A stretch of DNA of 64,000 bases from assembly GCF_001639725.1 (NCBI RefSeq), contig NZ_LTAW01000005.1:1-64000 (forward strand), given 5' to 3'. A program made the translations under genes and the position numbers. Below the pieces are notes generated by a model. It was not told where the DNA came from. It saw only the letters and a program-made list of their open reading frames with translations, and ran no database searches. The number at the start of each line of letters is the position of its first letter. The first letter of the stretch is position 1. Source of the DNA: Marinomonas atlantica. Its GTDB lineage: Bacteria; Pseudomonadota; Gammaproteobacteria; Pseudomonadales; Marinomonadaceae. This document shows, one piece after another, positions 26,306 to 34,759 of the stretch.

Positions 26306-27328
26306 ATGAACACTGTTACGAATTTTCTAAAAAATGGCACGTTTAAAACGACTTTAACAGCAGCAGCGGTTGCAACAATTTGTTCTTCTGCATTGGCGAA
26401 TGATATGCCTGGTGAGGGTGTGGAAGTCACACCAATTTTCCCATCAATTGCTGAGGAGCGTTTTCGTGGTGAAATTGCCATGGCTGGCCTAGAAGCGCTA
26501 GGTTATGAGGTGGAAGAGCCAAAAGAATCAGAATACGCAACCATGCTTCTTGCACTTAGCTATGGTGACGCCGACTTTACAGTACATTTGTGGGATAAGC
26601 TTCACGATACCTTTTATGAGAAAGCGGGTGGTGATGACACCATGCTAAAAGTGGGCAGTATTATGCCAGGCGTTTTGCAAGGCTATCAAATAGATAAAAA
26701 AACAGCTGACCAATACGGTATTACCTCTTTAGAAGATCTTAAAAAGCCTGAAATTGCTAAGCTGTTTGACAGTAACGATGATGGAAAAGCAGATCTTACA
26801 GGTTGTAATCCAGGGTGGGGCTGCGAGTTAGTGATTGATCATCATATCGAAGCCTATGGTTTAGGCGATTGGGTAACTCACAATCGCGGTTCATACTTTG
26901 CCTTAATGGCCGATACCATAGCTCGTTACCAAGATGGCAAGCCAGTGTTGTACTTCACTTGGGTACCTCAATGGATCGCAGGGGTATTGAAAGTGAATGA
27001 AGATGTGGTTTGGTTAGAGGTGCCATATACAGACCTTCCAGGAGGTGATAACGATGTTATCACGACATATAAAAACAAAAACTTAGGCTTTGCAGTGGAC
27101 GAGGTTATGTCTGTAGTGAATAGAGACTTCGGCTTAGAAAATCCCTCAGCCATGGCGCTATTGTCACAGGTTCAAATTAGCTCAGATGATGAAAGTGCGC
27201 AAAATCTGAAAATGCGAAACGGAGAGAATTCTCAAAAAGATATTAAGCGCCATGCACAAGAATGGATTTCAGAGCACCAAGCTGAATTTAATGGTTGGCT
27301 AGATATCGCTCGTCAAGCTTCTAACTAA
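26306..27328 (+). CDS. proX: Periplasmic betaine-binding protein ProX
   Basis: A 340-residue substrate-binding protein with a long signal peptide (cleavage near SSALA/ND). It shows the ProX sequence GCNPGWGCE and aromatic residues expected for a quaternary ammonium cage (WDKLHDTFYE, YFTWVPQW). This resembles E. coli ProX (glycine betaine, proline betaine) more than the choline-specific receptors. AAAAGGAAAC precedes ATG 26306. A strong terminator follows, closing proVWX. Confidence 0.92.
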   Translation: MNTVTNFLKNGTFKTTLTAAAVATICSSALANDMPGEGVEVTPIFPSIAEERFRGEIAMAGLEALGYEVEEPKESEYATMLLALSYGDADFTVHLWDKLHDTFYEKAGGDDTMLKVGSIMPGVLQGYQIDKKTADQYGITSLEDLKKPEIAKLFDSNDDGKADLTGCNPGWGCELVIDHHIEAYGLGDWVTHNRGSYFALMADTIARYQDGKPVLYFTWVPQWIAGVLKVNEDVVWLEVPYTDLPGGDNDVITTYKNKNLGFAVDEVMSVVNRDFGLENPSAMALLSQVQISSDDESAQNLKMRNGENSQKDIKRHAQEWISEHQAEFNGWLDIARQASN

Positions 27329-27342
27329 TTTTATATCACTGC

Positions 27343-27373
27343 AAAAAAGGCCAGAGCTTTCTGGCCTTTTTAA
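27343..27373 (+). terminator. Terminator of proVWX
   Basis: AAAAAGGCCAG and CTGGCCTTTTT with a 6-nt loop and T-run directly after proX. Confidence 0.9.
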
Positions 27374-27388
27374 CATTTAGATTTATTA

Positions 27389-28369
27389 ATGAGGCATTGC
27401 TTGTCAAAAAGTATTGCAATTATCCTGTTACCTGGCTTCGCTTTAACATCATTTTCGCTGACGGTTGAAGCATTTAGTGTCGCCAACTTACTGTCTGAAA
27501 AAGATATTTATCATTGTACAGTTTACAGTGGTTCAGATAACCCAAAAAAAATGTCGGTAATTAGTTCAAATAACATCCCAATTCAAACGACAAAACACAT
27601 ATCTGAATTTGAATCAGCCGATATTATTTGTTTATGTGCTTATCAAGGTGCTTCTCGATATTATAATGACGCACTTAATTTTTTATTAAAAAAACATTAT
27701 AGATCTGGAAAAAAACTCGCATCCTTATCTAGTGGCAGTTTTATTTTTGCCAAAGCAGGATTGCTCGCAAAAACTGCGTGTACGGTCACAGCAGAGCAAG
27801 AAGACATTTTCCGTGAGCTGTATCCAAAAGTGACGCTGCAAGAAAGCTTGTATACCGTGTCAGAGCAGATCTTTACCTGTCGTGGTGGTACCACTGCGCT
27901 TGATCTGATGATGTATTTAATTGGCATGGATAATGGTACTGAGCTTACTGAGCAAATTTCCTTGCGCTTCCAAAGTGACCGTATACGCACACTGGCAGAA
28001 ATAAACAAAAGCAATCAGTACCTAAAGCTTCGATTTAAGGCGCCTATGCTGGGTGCGGCCGTTGAAATAATGGAAGCTAATATTGAAGAGCCTTATAGCA
28101 TAGAGCGCTTAAGTGAAATGATTGGTAGCTCCGTACGACATTTAGAACAGTTATTCAAAAAGCATTTAAAAGTGACGCCTAATAAATACTACTTAAATAT
28201 TCGCTTACAGCGTGTATTAAAGTTAGTTGAAGAAACTAGTTTACCTCTTTCAGAAGTCGCTAATGCCTGCGGATTTTCTTCGCACAGTTATATGGGGCAA
28301 TGTTTCCGTAAAAAGTATGGTGATCATCCTTCAGCATTTCGTAAGCGCGTATTGACTCAAGATGTTTAA
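27389..28369 (+). CDS. GlxA/GbdR-like AraC regulator with DJ-1/PfpI domain
   Basis: A 326-residue regulator. The first 190 residues are a class I glutamine-amidotransferase-like (DJ-1/PfpI) domain without an obvious nucleophile cysteine at the elbow (ASLSSGSFIFAKAGLL), and the last 100 carry two AraC helix-turn-helix motifs (YSIERLSEMIGSSVRHLEQL and PLSEVANACGFSSHSYMGQC). GbdR, CdhR and related regulators of betaine and carnitine catabolism have this make-up (established). Its place after proVWX and before an SDR and 2OG oxygenase suits that role. The ribosome site is weak. Confidence 0.85.
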   Translation: MRHCLSKSIAIILLPGFALTSFSLTVEAFSVANLLSEKDIYHCTVYSGSDNPKKMSVISSNNIPIQTTKHISEFESADIICLCAYQGASRYYNDALNFLLKKHYRSGKKLASLSSGSFIFAKAGLLAKTACTVTAEQEDIFRELYPKVTLQESLYTVSEQIFTCRGGTTALDLMMYLIGMDNGTELTEQISLRFQSDRIRTLAEINKSNQYLKLRFKAPMLGAAVEIMEANIEEPYSIERLSEMIGSSVRHLEQLFKKHLKVTPNKYYLNIRLQRVLKLVEETSLPLSEVANACGFSSHSYMGQCFRKKYGDHPSAFRKRVLTQDV

Positions 28370-28403
28370 CCCTTTTTAAATACAAAAAATTGAAGGCAAT
28401 CTT

Positions 28404-29159
28404 ATGTTAACGAATAAATTTGCCATCGTAACCGGTGGCGGAAGAGGCATAGGAAGAGGTATTACGCTTGCTTTATTAAAGGCAGGCGCTACGGTCATGA
28501 TTGTCCAACGCCAGAGTTTAGACAGTACGCTCAGTCACAATAATAGGGTGCACTGGTGCCAAGCCGATCTAGCCGATGTTCACGCACCGCAGCAGATTGT
28601 AAAAGCCATACCAGAGCAGGTTAATACAGTGGACATACTGGTTAACAACGCTGGCTTTATGTTTGAGCTGTCTTTAGACGAAATGATCGAAGCGGATTGG
28701 GACCGCATGATGACAGTTAATATGCGTGCGCCTGTTTTTATCACCAAAGCCTTGCTGCCACTGCTTCGAGCAAAAGGGGCTGCGAGTATTATTAATATAG
28801 GTTCTATAGAAGGATTGGCAGCAAACCCACATCACATAGCCTATTGCGCTACAAAATCAGGCGTGCATGGCTTTACCAAAGCGTTGGCAGTGGATTTAGG
28901 CAAAGACGGTATTCGCTGTAATGCCATTGCCCCAGGCTGGATTAATACCGATCTAAGTGATCAATACATTGGTGCCCAAAAGAATCCTGCTCAAGCCCGA
29001 GAAGACTTATTAAGGCTACATCCCATTGGTAGGACTGGAGAACCGAGCGACATTGGTGAAATGGTGGCTTTTTTGGCATCCGACGCATCAAAATTCATAA
29101 CAGGCCAAATAATCGTTGTAGATGGTGGTCGAACCAGTAAGTTACCACTCCCATTTTAG
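28404..29159 (+). CDS. SDR-family dehydrogenase
   Basis: A 251-residue classical SDR with TGGGRGIG, NNAG, the serine in IINIGS, YCATK and the C-terminal QIIVVDGGR. It is of the 3-ketoacyl reductase or KduD/gluconate dehydrogenase type. It starts 34 bp after the GlxA-like regulator and is likely cotranscribed. It could oxidise a hydroxy compound such as a carnitine or hydroxy-betaine derivative, but nothing in the sequence decides the substrate. Confidence 0.85.
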   Translation: MLTNKFAIVTGGGRGIGRGITLALLKAGATVMIVQRQSLDSTLSHNNRVHWCQADLADVHAPQQIVKAIPEQVNTVDILVNNAGFMFELSLDEMIEADWDRMMTVNMRAPVFITKALLPLLRAKGAASIINIGSIEGLAANPHHIAYCATKSGVHGFTKALAVDLGKDGIRCNAIAPGWINTDLSDQYIGAQKNPAQAREDLLRLHPIGRTGEPSDIGEMVAFLASDASKFITGQIIVVDGGRTSKLPLPF

Positions 29160-29284
29160 ATTATAAGTAATATTGAAAGGTGTTAGAAACTGTTAGTTAT
29201 ATTCGTTTTTCTAATATCAGCCGATGACCTGAAATTCCCATAATAGTGCTCTAACTCTAACAAAAGCATAACAGGAGAGAGTAT

Positions 29285-30277
29285 ATGTCAATCGAGATTC
29301 ATAGCTATTTAAATGCTGAAGATACCGATGTTGAGAGCATTCCAGTCATTGATATCAGTCGACTAATAAACGGTACCGATCCAGAAGCTGTTGCAAAGAA
29401 AATTGGCGACGTATGCGAACATTTGGGTTTTTTATACATCGTTAATCATGGCGTTAGCGCAGAATTAATGACCAAAGTTCAAGACTATACCGAAAAATTT
29501 TTTGCACTGCCGTTAGAGGAAAAACAGAAACTTAGCATAGAAAACAGTGGCGAAACGTTACGTGGTTATATTCCGATGTTTGGTGAAAATGTTGATCCAG
29601 AGTTTACTCAGGATTTTAAAGAATGTTTTGACTACGCCGCTCATGAAGAGCATGTATCACCATTTTTTGGGCCAAACCTGATGCCAGAATCGTCATTGCC
29701 AGGCTTTAAAGAAACGATGGAAGCTTACCATGCTGAAATGCTTAAACTAGCGAATAAATTAATCGGAGCCATTGCTTTAAGCCTTGGATTACCATTTGAC
29801 TACTTCTACAAAATGCAGCAAAAGCCCATCTCTATTCAGCGTATTTTGCACTATCCACCGCAAACGGGTGCAATATCTCGTGAAAAAATTGGTATCGGTG
29901 AGCATACTGATTACGGCTTTTTAACCATTCTATCGCAGGATTCTGTCGGCGGCTTACAAGTAAAGAATCGTGAGGGGCAGTGGATAAGTGCCCCACCGAT
30001 CGAGGGCAGCTTTATCGTAAACATTGGCGACTTGGTGCAAACGTACACCAATGATCGCTACATCTCTACTTACCATCGCGTGATTAACACCAGTGGTAAA
30101 GAGCGATATTCATATCCATTCTTCATGGATATGGACTTCGATGCTGTGGTGGAGCCTGTGGCAACTTGCGTGTCCGGTGAAACTCCAGCGAAATACTCGG
30201 CGTATACTTGTGGTGAACACAAGTTTCGTCGATTCGTTGATAGCTATGAACACCTTCAAGTTGAGAAGAGTGCTTAA
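29285..30277 (+). CDS. 2-oxoglutarate/Fe(II)-dependent oxygenase, isopenicillin N synthase family
   Basis: A 330-residue dioxygenase with an N-terminal DIOX_N part (IPVIDISRLINGTDPEAVAK, GFLYIVNHGV) and a C-terminal core with Fe ligands H and D in GEHTDYG and H in TYHRVIN, plus the R-x-S pair (RYSYPFF) that binds 2-oxoglutarate. Bacterial members hydroxylate or ring-open small metabolites. Next to betaine genes it may hydroxylate or demethylate the imported compound; this is inferred. A terminator follows at 30311. Confidence 0.85.
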   Translation: MSIEIHSYLNAEDTDVESIPVIDISRLINGTDPEAVAKKIGDVCEHLGFLYIVNHGVSAELMTKVQDYTEKFFALPLEEKQKLSIENSGETLRGYIPMFGENVDPEFTQDFKECFDYAAHEEHVSPFFGPNLMPESSLPGFKETMEAYHAEMLKLANKLIGAIALSLGLPFDYFYKMQQKPISIQRILHYPPQTGAISREKIGIGEHTDYGFLTILSQDSVGGLQVKNREGQWISAPPIEGSFIVNIGDLVQTYTNDRYISTYHRVINTSGKERYSYPFFMDMDFDAVVEPVATCVSGETPAKYSAYTCGEHKFRRFVDSYEHLQVEKSA

Positions 30278-30310
30278 CGTTATCAGCATGGTACAAAAAT
30301 CACCCTTTAG

Positions 30311-30337
30311 CCGTAAGGTCACCCTTACGGTTTTTTT
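30311..30337 (+). terminator. Terminator after the 2OG oxygenase
   Basis: CCGTAAGG and CCTTACGG stem with a 4-nt loop and seven T. Confidence 0.9.
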
Positions 30338-30369
30338 AAATACTTTTCTAAGCGTGAAAAATCAAACAC

Positions 30370-30405
30370 AAAAAAGCACCATTTGCCTCTCATCAAATGG
30401 TGCTT
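30370..30405 (-). terminator. Terminator after the BCCT gene
   Basis: On the minus strand AAGCACCATTTG and CAAATGGTGCTT form a perfect 12-bp stem around 8 nt, followed by a T-run. It lies 26 bp after the BCCT stop. Confidence 0.88.
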
Positions 30406-30430
30406 AGGTTTTGCTATGAGCAGGCTAAAT

Positions 30431-32047
30431 TTAGCCTATCATACGTTTTTCATCCTGTAGGCCACGTAAAACGGAATAGCACATTAATACGCATAGTATG
30501 GCAAATGGAAATCCTGTTGCAATGGCCAGTGCTTGAAGTGAACCCAGACCACCGCCAAGTAGAAGGGCGATGGCAATAAGGCCCTCAAATAAACACCAGA
30601 ACATGCGTTGCATTACTGGTGTTGTCTCAACTCCACCGGCACAAATAGTGTCTACAACAAGTGAGCCAGAATCAGAAGAAGTGATAAAGAACACTAATAC
30701 CAAGACGATGCCTAAGGCGGAAGAGATCGTTGCGAATGGTAGCTCTTGAAGCATCACAAAAAGCGAAAGTTCTGGCGTCCAGTTTAAAAGAGTTTGTTGT
30801 ACTTCCATGTAGCCTCCAACCATTTGCGAAATGGCATTACCGCCAAAACCGGCCATCCAAGCAGTACTAACTAGTGTCGGAACAAGTAACATACAGATAA
30901 TGAATTCACGAATAGTTCTACCGACTGAGATTCTCGCGATAAACATCCCCACGAAGGGTGACCATGCGATCCACCATGCCCAATAAAGCGTGGTCCACCC
31001 ATGGAAATAGCCTGTATCTTCACGGCCAACCCAATTTGAAAGAGCAGGCAATTCAATGAAATAGCCTTTCAACCCTAACAAAAATGTCATCAAAATATCA
31101 GTGGTTGCACCGACAAAAACGATGAATAAAAACAAAACTAGAGCCAACAGCATATTCAACTCTGAAAGGCGTTTAACGCCGCCATCTAAGCCGCGATATA
31201 CTGAAAACATAGCGATACCAGTGACCACTAGAATGATCACCACCATTAAGGTGTTGTCTGCTTCGATACCAAAAATGTAGTTAATACCTGCCGCGGCTTG
31301 CGTGGCACCATAGCCAAGCGATGTGGCCAAGCCTGCCAGTGTTGCCAAAGCAGCAAACGTATCAATACAGTGACCAGGCCAGCCCCATACTTTCTCGCCC
31401 AGTATAGGGTAGAAAGCGGAGCGAATAGTCATTGGCATTCCTTTGTTGTAGCAAAAAATACCTAAACCTAGAGAGACAACGGCATAAGCTGCCCAAGGGT
31501 GAATACCCCAATGAAAAAGCGTGGCCGCCATCCCGCTTTGTACGGCTGCATTACGGTCAAAGCTAGGGATTAAAGTGCCGTCAGCATTAATAGTCGCTTC
31601 TTGGCCTAAGGGTGGGAATAATGTGTGCTGCATCGGTTCAAGCACACCATAAAATACCAACCCGATACCCATGCCTGCAGCAAACAGCATTGAAAACCAA
31701 CTGATACGTGAATAGGCGGGTTTAGCATTTACACCACCCAGTTTGATTTTACTGTACGGAGAGACGATTAAGTACAAACAAAATACCACGAAAACATTCA
31801 TACTGATGGCAAAGACCCAGTCAAATTGAGTCGTGAGCCAAGGTCTTAATGTGCCAAAAATATCGCTGGCGGTTTCTGAGAAGATTAAGCAAAAGGCAAC
31901 CAAAAGCACTACTAAGCATGCGGTTAAACTAAACACGGATTGGTGAATATCGACACTAAATGGGCCGATTTTTACTTGGGCATTATCCTGTCCCGCTTGG
32001 TAGTCCGTCACGTAATCCGACTGTCTAGGTTTATTATCACTAGTCAT
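30431..32047 (-). CDS. BCCT-family betaine/carnitine/choline transporter
   Basis: A 538-residue secondary carrier with 12 helices and the BCCT signature (GWTTLYWAWWIAWSPFVGMF, ISVGRTIREFI). The central glycine stretch is GMGIGLVFYGVLEP and the aromatic box tryptophans of helix 8 are intact. The tail is short, so it may be a metabolic transporter and not an osmosensor like BetP. It is the second betaine-type uptake system in the cluster, besides proVWX. It has its own terminator and is separated from the reductase gene upstream by a hairpin. Confidence 0.92.
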   Translation of the reverse strand: MTSDNKPRQSDYVTDYQAGQDNAQVKIGPFSVDIHQSVFSLTACLVVLLVAFCLIFSETASDIFGTLRPWLTTQFDWVFAISMNVFVVFCLYLIVSPYSKIKLGGVNAKPAYSRISWFSMLFAAGMGIGLVFYGVLEPMQHTLFPPLGQEATINADGTLIPSFDRNAAVQSGMAATLFHWGIHPWAAYAVVSLGLGIFCYNKGMPMTIRSAFYPILGEKVWGWPGHCIDTFAALATLAGLATSLGYGATQAAAGINYIFGIEADNTLMVVIILVVTGIAMFSVYRGLDGGVKRLSELNMLLALVLFLFIVFVGATTDILMTFLLGLKGYFIELPALSNWVGREDTGYFHGWTTLYWAWWIAWSPFVGMFIARISVGRTIREFIICMLLVPTLVSTAWMAGFGGNAISQMVGGYMEVQQTLLNWTPELSLFVMLQELPFATISSALGIVLVLVFFITSSDSGSLVVDTICAGGVETTPVMQRMFWCLFEGLIAIALLLGGGLGSLQALAIATGFPFAILCVLMCYSVLRGLQDEKRMIG

Positions 32048-32138
32048 AATTATGTGTTCCTTTAAAGTTTATAAACGCAAATTAGCCTATAAACAGATTC
32101 GTTATTTCATTGATAGATTAAGTAGAGCGAGAGGAGGG

Positions 32139-32156
32139 CGCAGGGCGAACCCTGCG
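32139..32156 (-). terminator. GC hairpin between reductase and BCCT genes
   Basis: CGCAGGG and CCCTGCG around a CGAA loop, 6 bp after the reductase stop and 90 bp before the BCCT start. There is no T-run, so it may slow transcription or protect the mRNA 3' end and not terminate fully. Confidence 0.5.
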
Positions 32157-32162
32157 GGAGCG

Positions 32163-33272
32163 TTAAATCTCGATTTCAATATCACTTTTAACGCGAGTAC
32201 AGCAAGAAAGTACATAGCCTTCTTCAATTTCTTCTTCTGAAATGCCGCCGTTATGATTCATGTCGTACTCGCCATGAATCACTTTTACTCGACACGCACC
32301 GCAAATGCCTAAGCCACAGGCTTTAGAAATATTGACCCCAGCTTCAGCTGCGGCTTCATTGAGCGTTAAGTCTAGCCCAACTTCTTGCAGAATGCCCATT
32401 TCAGGAATTCGTAACATGACCGCAGGTTTAGGTTGTAAGTCTTCAAGCTCTGCTTGAGCGGCATGTTTTTCGGCTTGTTCAACATCTTTAATCGGTGTCT
32501 CACCAAAAGACTCTTCATGATAGCGACTCATGTCAAAGCCAGAATTTTCTAGCAGTGCGCGAATGGCTTTCATGTAAGGGCTAGGGCCGCAACAGAACAC
32601 TTCACGTTCCATAAAATCAGGGGCAAGTAGCTGTAGCATGTGCGAATTAAGGTAACCGCGATAACCGCCCCAAGCTTCGCCCACATTAGTGCGTTCACAG
32701 ATTAAATGCATTTTGAAGTTGTCTATCCGAGTAGACATGTATTCAAGTTCTTTTGCGTAGATAATATCTTTCGGTGAGCGGGCACTGTGCGCAAACACCA
32801 TATCTACTTCTGAGTCGGTATTAAACCACCAACGAGCCATTGACATGACAGGCGTGATTCCGACACCACCAGATAGTAGAAGTACTTTGTCAGATGGAAA
32901 ATCCATGCAGTTAAATCGGCCCACTGGACCGTGAACCGCTATTTGATCGCCTGCTTTTAGATTATCGTGTAACCAATTTGAAACGACACCGCCAGGTACT
33001 CGCTTGACGGTAATTGAGAAGCTGTAAGGAATTGAGGGTGAACTCGAAATTGTATAGGAGCGCATGATGCGCTCTTCAGCAATATCAAGCTCCAATGTCA
33101 CGAATTGACCAGGTTTAAAAAAGAACATCACAGGTTCATTCATACTAAAGGTAAAGGTCGTGACATCGTGAGTTTCTGGGATGACAGTCACACATCGAAC
33201 AAGATGACGTCCATTACCCCAGATTTGAGTGTTCATCGGATTTAAAAAATCAGATGTATTAAAGTCGCTCAT
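32163..33272 (-). CDS. Rieske-oxygenase reductase (GbcB-like, FNR domain plus 2Fe-2S)
   Basis: A 369-residue electron-transfer protein. It has a ferredoxin-NADP reductase module with FAD loop RSYTISSSP (residues about 70-80), NAD(P) strand VLLLSGGVGITPVMSMARW, and FCCGPSPYMKA, and then a plant-type 2Fe-2S domain (ACGLGICGACRV and a distal CC). It matches the reductase partners of glycine betaine, stachydrine and carnitine monooxygenases. The oxygenase partner is at 37557-38765, separated by the dapA-ALDH-FAD genes. It follows the FAD gene by 46 bp in the same operon. Start ATG 33272 has GGGAGA upstream. Confidence 0.87.
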   Translation of the reverse strand: MSDFNTSDFLNPMNTQIWGNGRHLVRCVTVIPETHDVTTFTFSMNEPVMFFFKPGQFVTLELDIAEERIMRSYTISSSPSIPYSFSITVKRVPGGVVSNWLHDNLKAGDQIAVHGPVGRFNCMDFPSDKVLLLSGGVGITPVMSMARWWFNTDSEVDMVFAHSARSPKDIIYAKELEYMSTRIDNFKMHLICERTNVGEAWGGYRGYLNSHMLQLLAPDFMEREVFCCGPSPYMKAIRALLENSGFDMSRYHEESFGETPIKDVEQAEKHAAQAELEDLQPKPAVMLRIPEMGILQEVGLDLTLNEAAAEAGVNISKACGLGICGACRVKVIHGEYDMNHNGGISEEEIEEGYVLSCCTRVKSDIEIEI

Positions 33273-33318
33273 AACATTCTCCCGAAGCGCTTTGGGCATT
33301 TCTATTCAATAAAGCGGA

Positions 33319-34677
33319 TTACAGTTCTTTGCCAGCCTGCCATTGCTTCCAGCGCATCGTTATATTGGCACCGATTGACAAGAAGGGCTCAGGGGGTAGC
33401 TTGCTGGGTTGATCATGTTCTAAAAATTGATTAAGCAACTCAGATTGACCCATTACGGCTTGTTCTGCAGCAGCCATCCCTGAAAGCGTGCCTTTTACAG
33501 TGCCTAAACCATTCTGGCAGCAAGCAGACCAAATTCTCTCTTCAATTTCACCGAAGGCCGGCATCGAATTAAGTGATAAACATAAGCGCCCGCCCCAACG
33601 GTGTTCCATGTCCACCCCGTGCAGCATAGGAAAGCGGTCTTTGAAGGACTGATCTTGCATGGCTTTCGCACGTCTCATATCAGCCTGTGGTGCTTCAAGG
33701 GATTGATTTAGGGTCGCTAAATTTCTAATGATGATGCGATCACCGCTGCCCGCGTAATTAGAAACTTTACGAACGGTTGTGCCCATCGGGTCGGCAGGTA
33801 GAATGCCCCAATCGCTTTGACCGCCAAGCTTTGACAGCTCGCTTGAGGTAAGTTTTCGTGTCATTGAAGCGTAGGTAAACACATGCAACAAACGTTTTGG
33901 AAAGAAACCAAACGACTGGATGTGGCCATTAACAGCCAAGATGATGTGCTTGCTTTTCACGGCACCTTTTGGAGTGCGTAAGGTATGAAGATCACCTGAA
34001 GTTAGCTCAACGACCGGAGTATTTTCATAGATACTGACACGTTGGCTGAGGCCTCTAGCGCAACGTCGGATAAATGCTGCTGGTTGCACCATTGCTCCGC
34101 CCTCAGTTTGCAGTCCCTTAATATAAAAAGACGAACCAGTCATGGCTGTCATTTCCCCAGCATTTTTAACTGAAAAAGTTTCACCAATATCGGCAAGGTG
34201 TTTTGCGTAACTAAGTATGTGTTGAATACCTTGTTGCGTCGAAGCTCCGGTGACTTTGCAGCTACGGCTAAAGACCGCTTTAGGCATATCGTATTCCATA
34301 GCAGCTTGTTCGGCAAAATCGATAGCATGTCGATTAAGAAGAATACTGTTTAGATCACGTTCGTTACTGCCTGCGTAAGAGTCAGAGTTTAGCTCATGCG
34401 GTAGATCAATCATGAAACCACTGTTGCGTCCAGCAGGGCCTTCCGCGATACGTGATGCTTCGAGTACAACGATTTTTTCACTTTCAGGAAGCAGTTGCGT
34501 AAGACGACGAGTAGCCGCTAATCCGGCCCATCCTGCTCCAACAATGACCCAGTCAGCGGTTATATCTTGCTCCAGTGTTGGGTAGCCCACATCTGGGTGT
34601 AGAATACTATTCCAAGCCGCTGGACCTGGATCTTTTGGGAGTCGTGTAATTTTTTTTTGTATCATATCCAATCCCAT
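33319..34677 (-). CDS. FAD-dependent amine/amino acid oxidoreductase (DadA/PuuB superfamily)
   Basis: A 452-residue flavoprotein with the Rossmann start WVIVGAGWAGLAATRRL, GRNSGFMIDLPHE after the first helix pair, and a DAO-type C-terminal glycine region (QNGLGTVKGTLSGMAAAE). The family oxidises secondary amines or N-methylated and cyclic amino acids. In this operon it would act after demethylation by the Rieske enzyme and before the ALDH. ATG 34677 lies far from the GGAGGA upstream; ATG 34665 has GGGA at a better distance. Confidence 0.82.
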   Translation of the reverse strand: MGLDMIQKKITRLPKDPGPAAWNSILHPDVGYPTLEQDITADWVIVGAGWAGLAATRRLTQLLPESEKIVVLEASRIAEGPAGRNSGFMIDLPHELNSDSYAGSNERDLNSILLNRHAIDFAEQAAMEYDMPKAVFSRSCKVTGASTQQGIQHILSYAKHLADIGETFSVKNAGEMTAMTGSSFYIKGLQTEGGAMVQPAAFIRRCARGLSQRVSIYENTPVVELTSGDLHTLRTPKGAVKSKHIILAVNGHIQSFGFFPKRLLHVFTYASMTRKLTSSELSKLGGQSDWGILPADPMGTTVRKVSNYAGSGDRIIIRNLATLNQSLEAPQADMRRAKAMQDQSFKDRFPMLHGVDMEHRWGGRLCLSLNSMPAFGEIEERIWSACCQNGLGTVKGTLSGMAAAEQAVMGQSELLNQFLEHDQPSKLPPEPFLSIGANITMRWKQWQAGKEL

Positions 34678-34700
34678 CAATTGAGCAGAAGAGAAGTTCC

Positions 34701-34729
34701 TCCTCTATCCGAAAAATCCGGAAAGAGGA
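34701..34729 (-). promoter_or_regulatory. Intercistronic stem-loop between ALDH and FAD genes
   Basis: TCCTCT-T-TCCG and CGGA-T-AGAGGA pair with one mismatch around a 7-nt loop. The stem contains the GGAGGA that would otherwise be a ribosome site. There is no T-run. It could be an RNA processing or translation-control hairpin that sets relative output of the genes. Confidence 0.5.
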
Positions 34730-34759
34730 GGCTTCCCGTTGCAAATCGACCCTAGGTGT

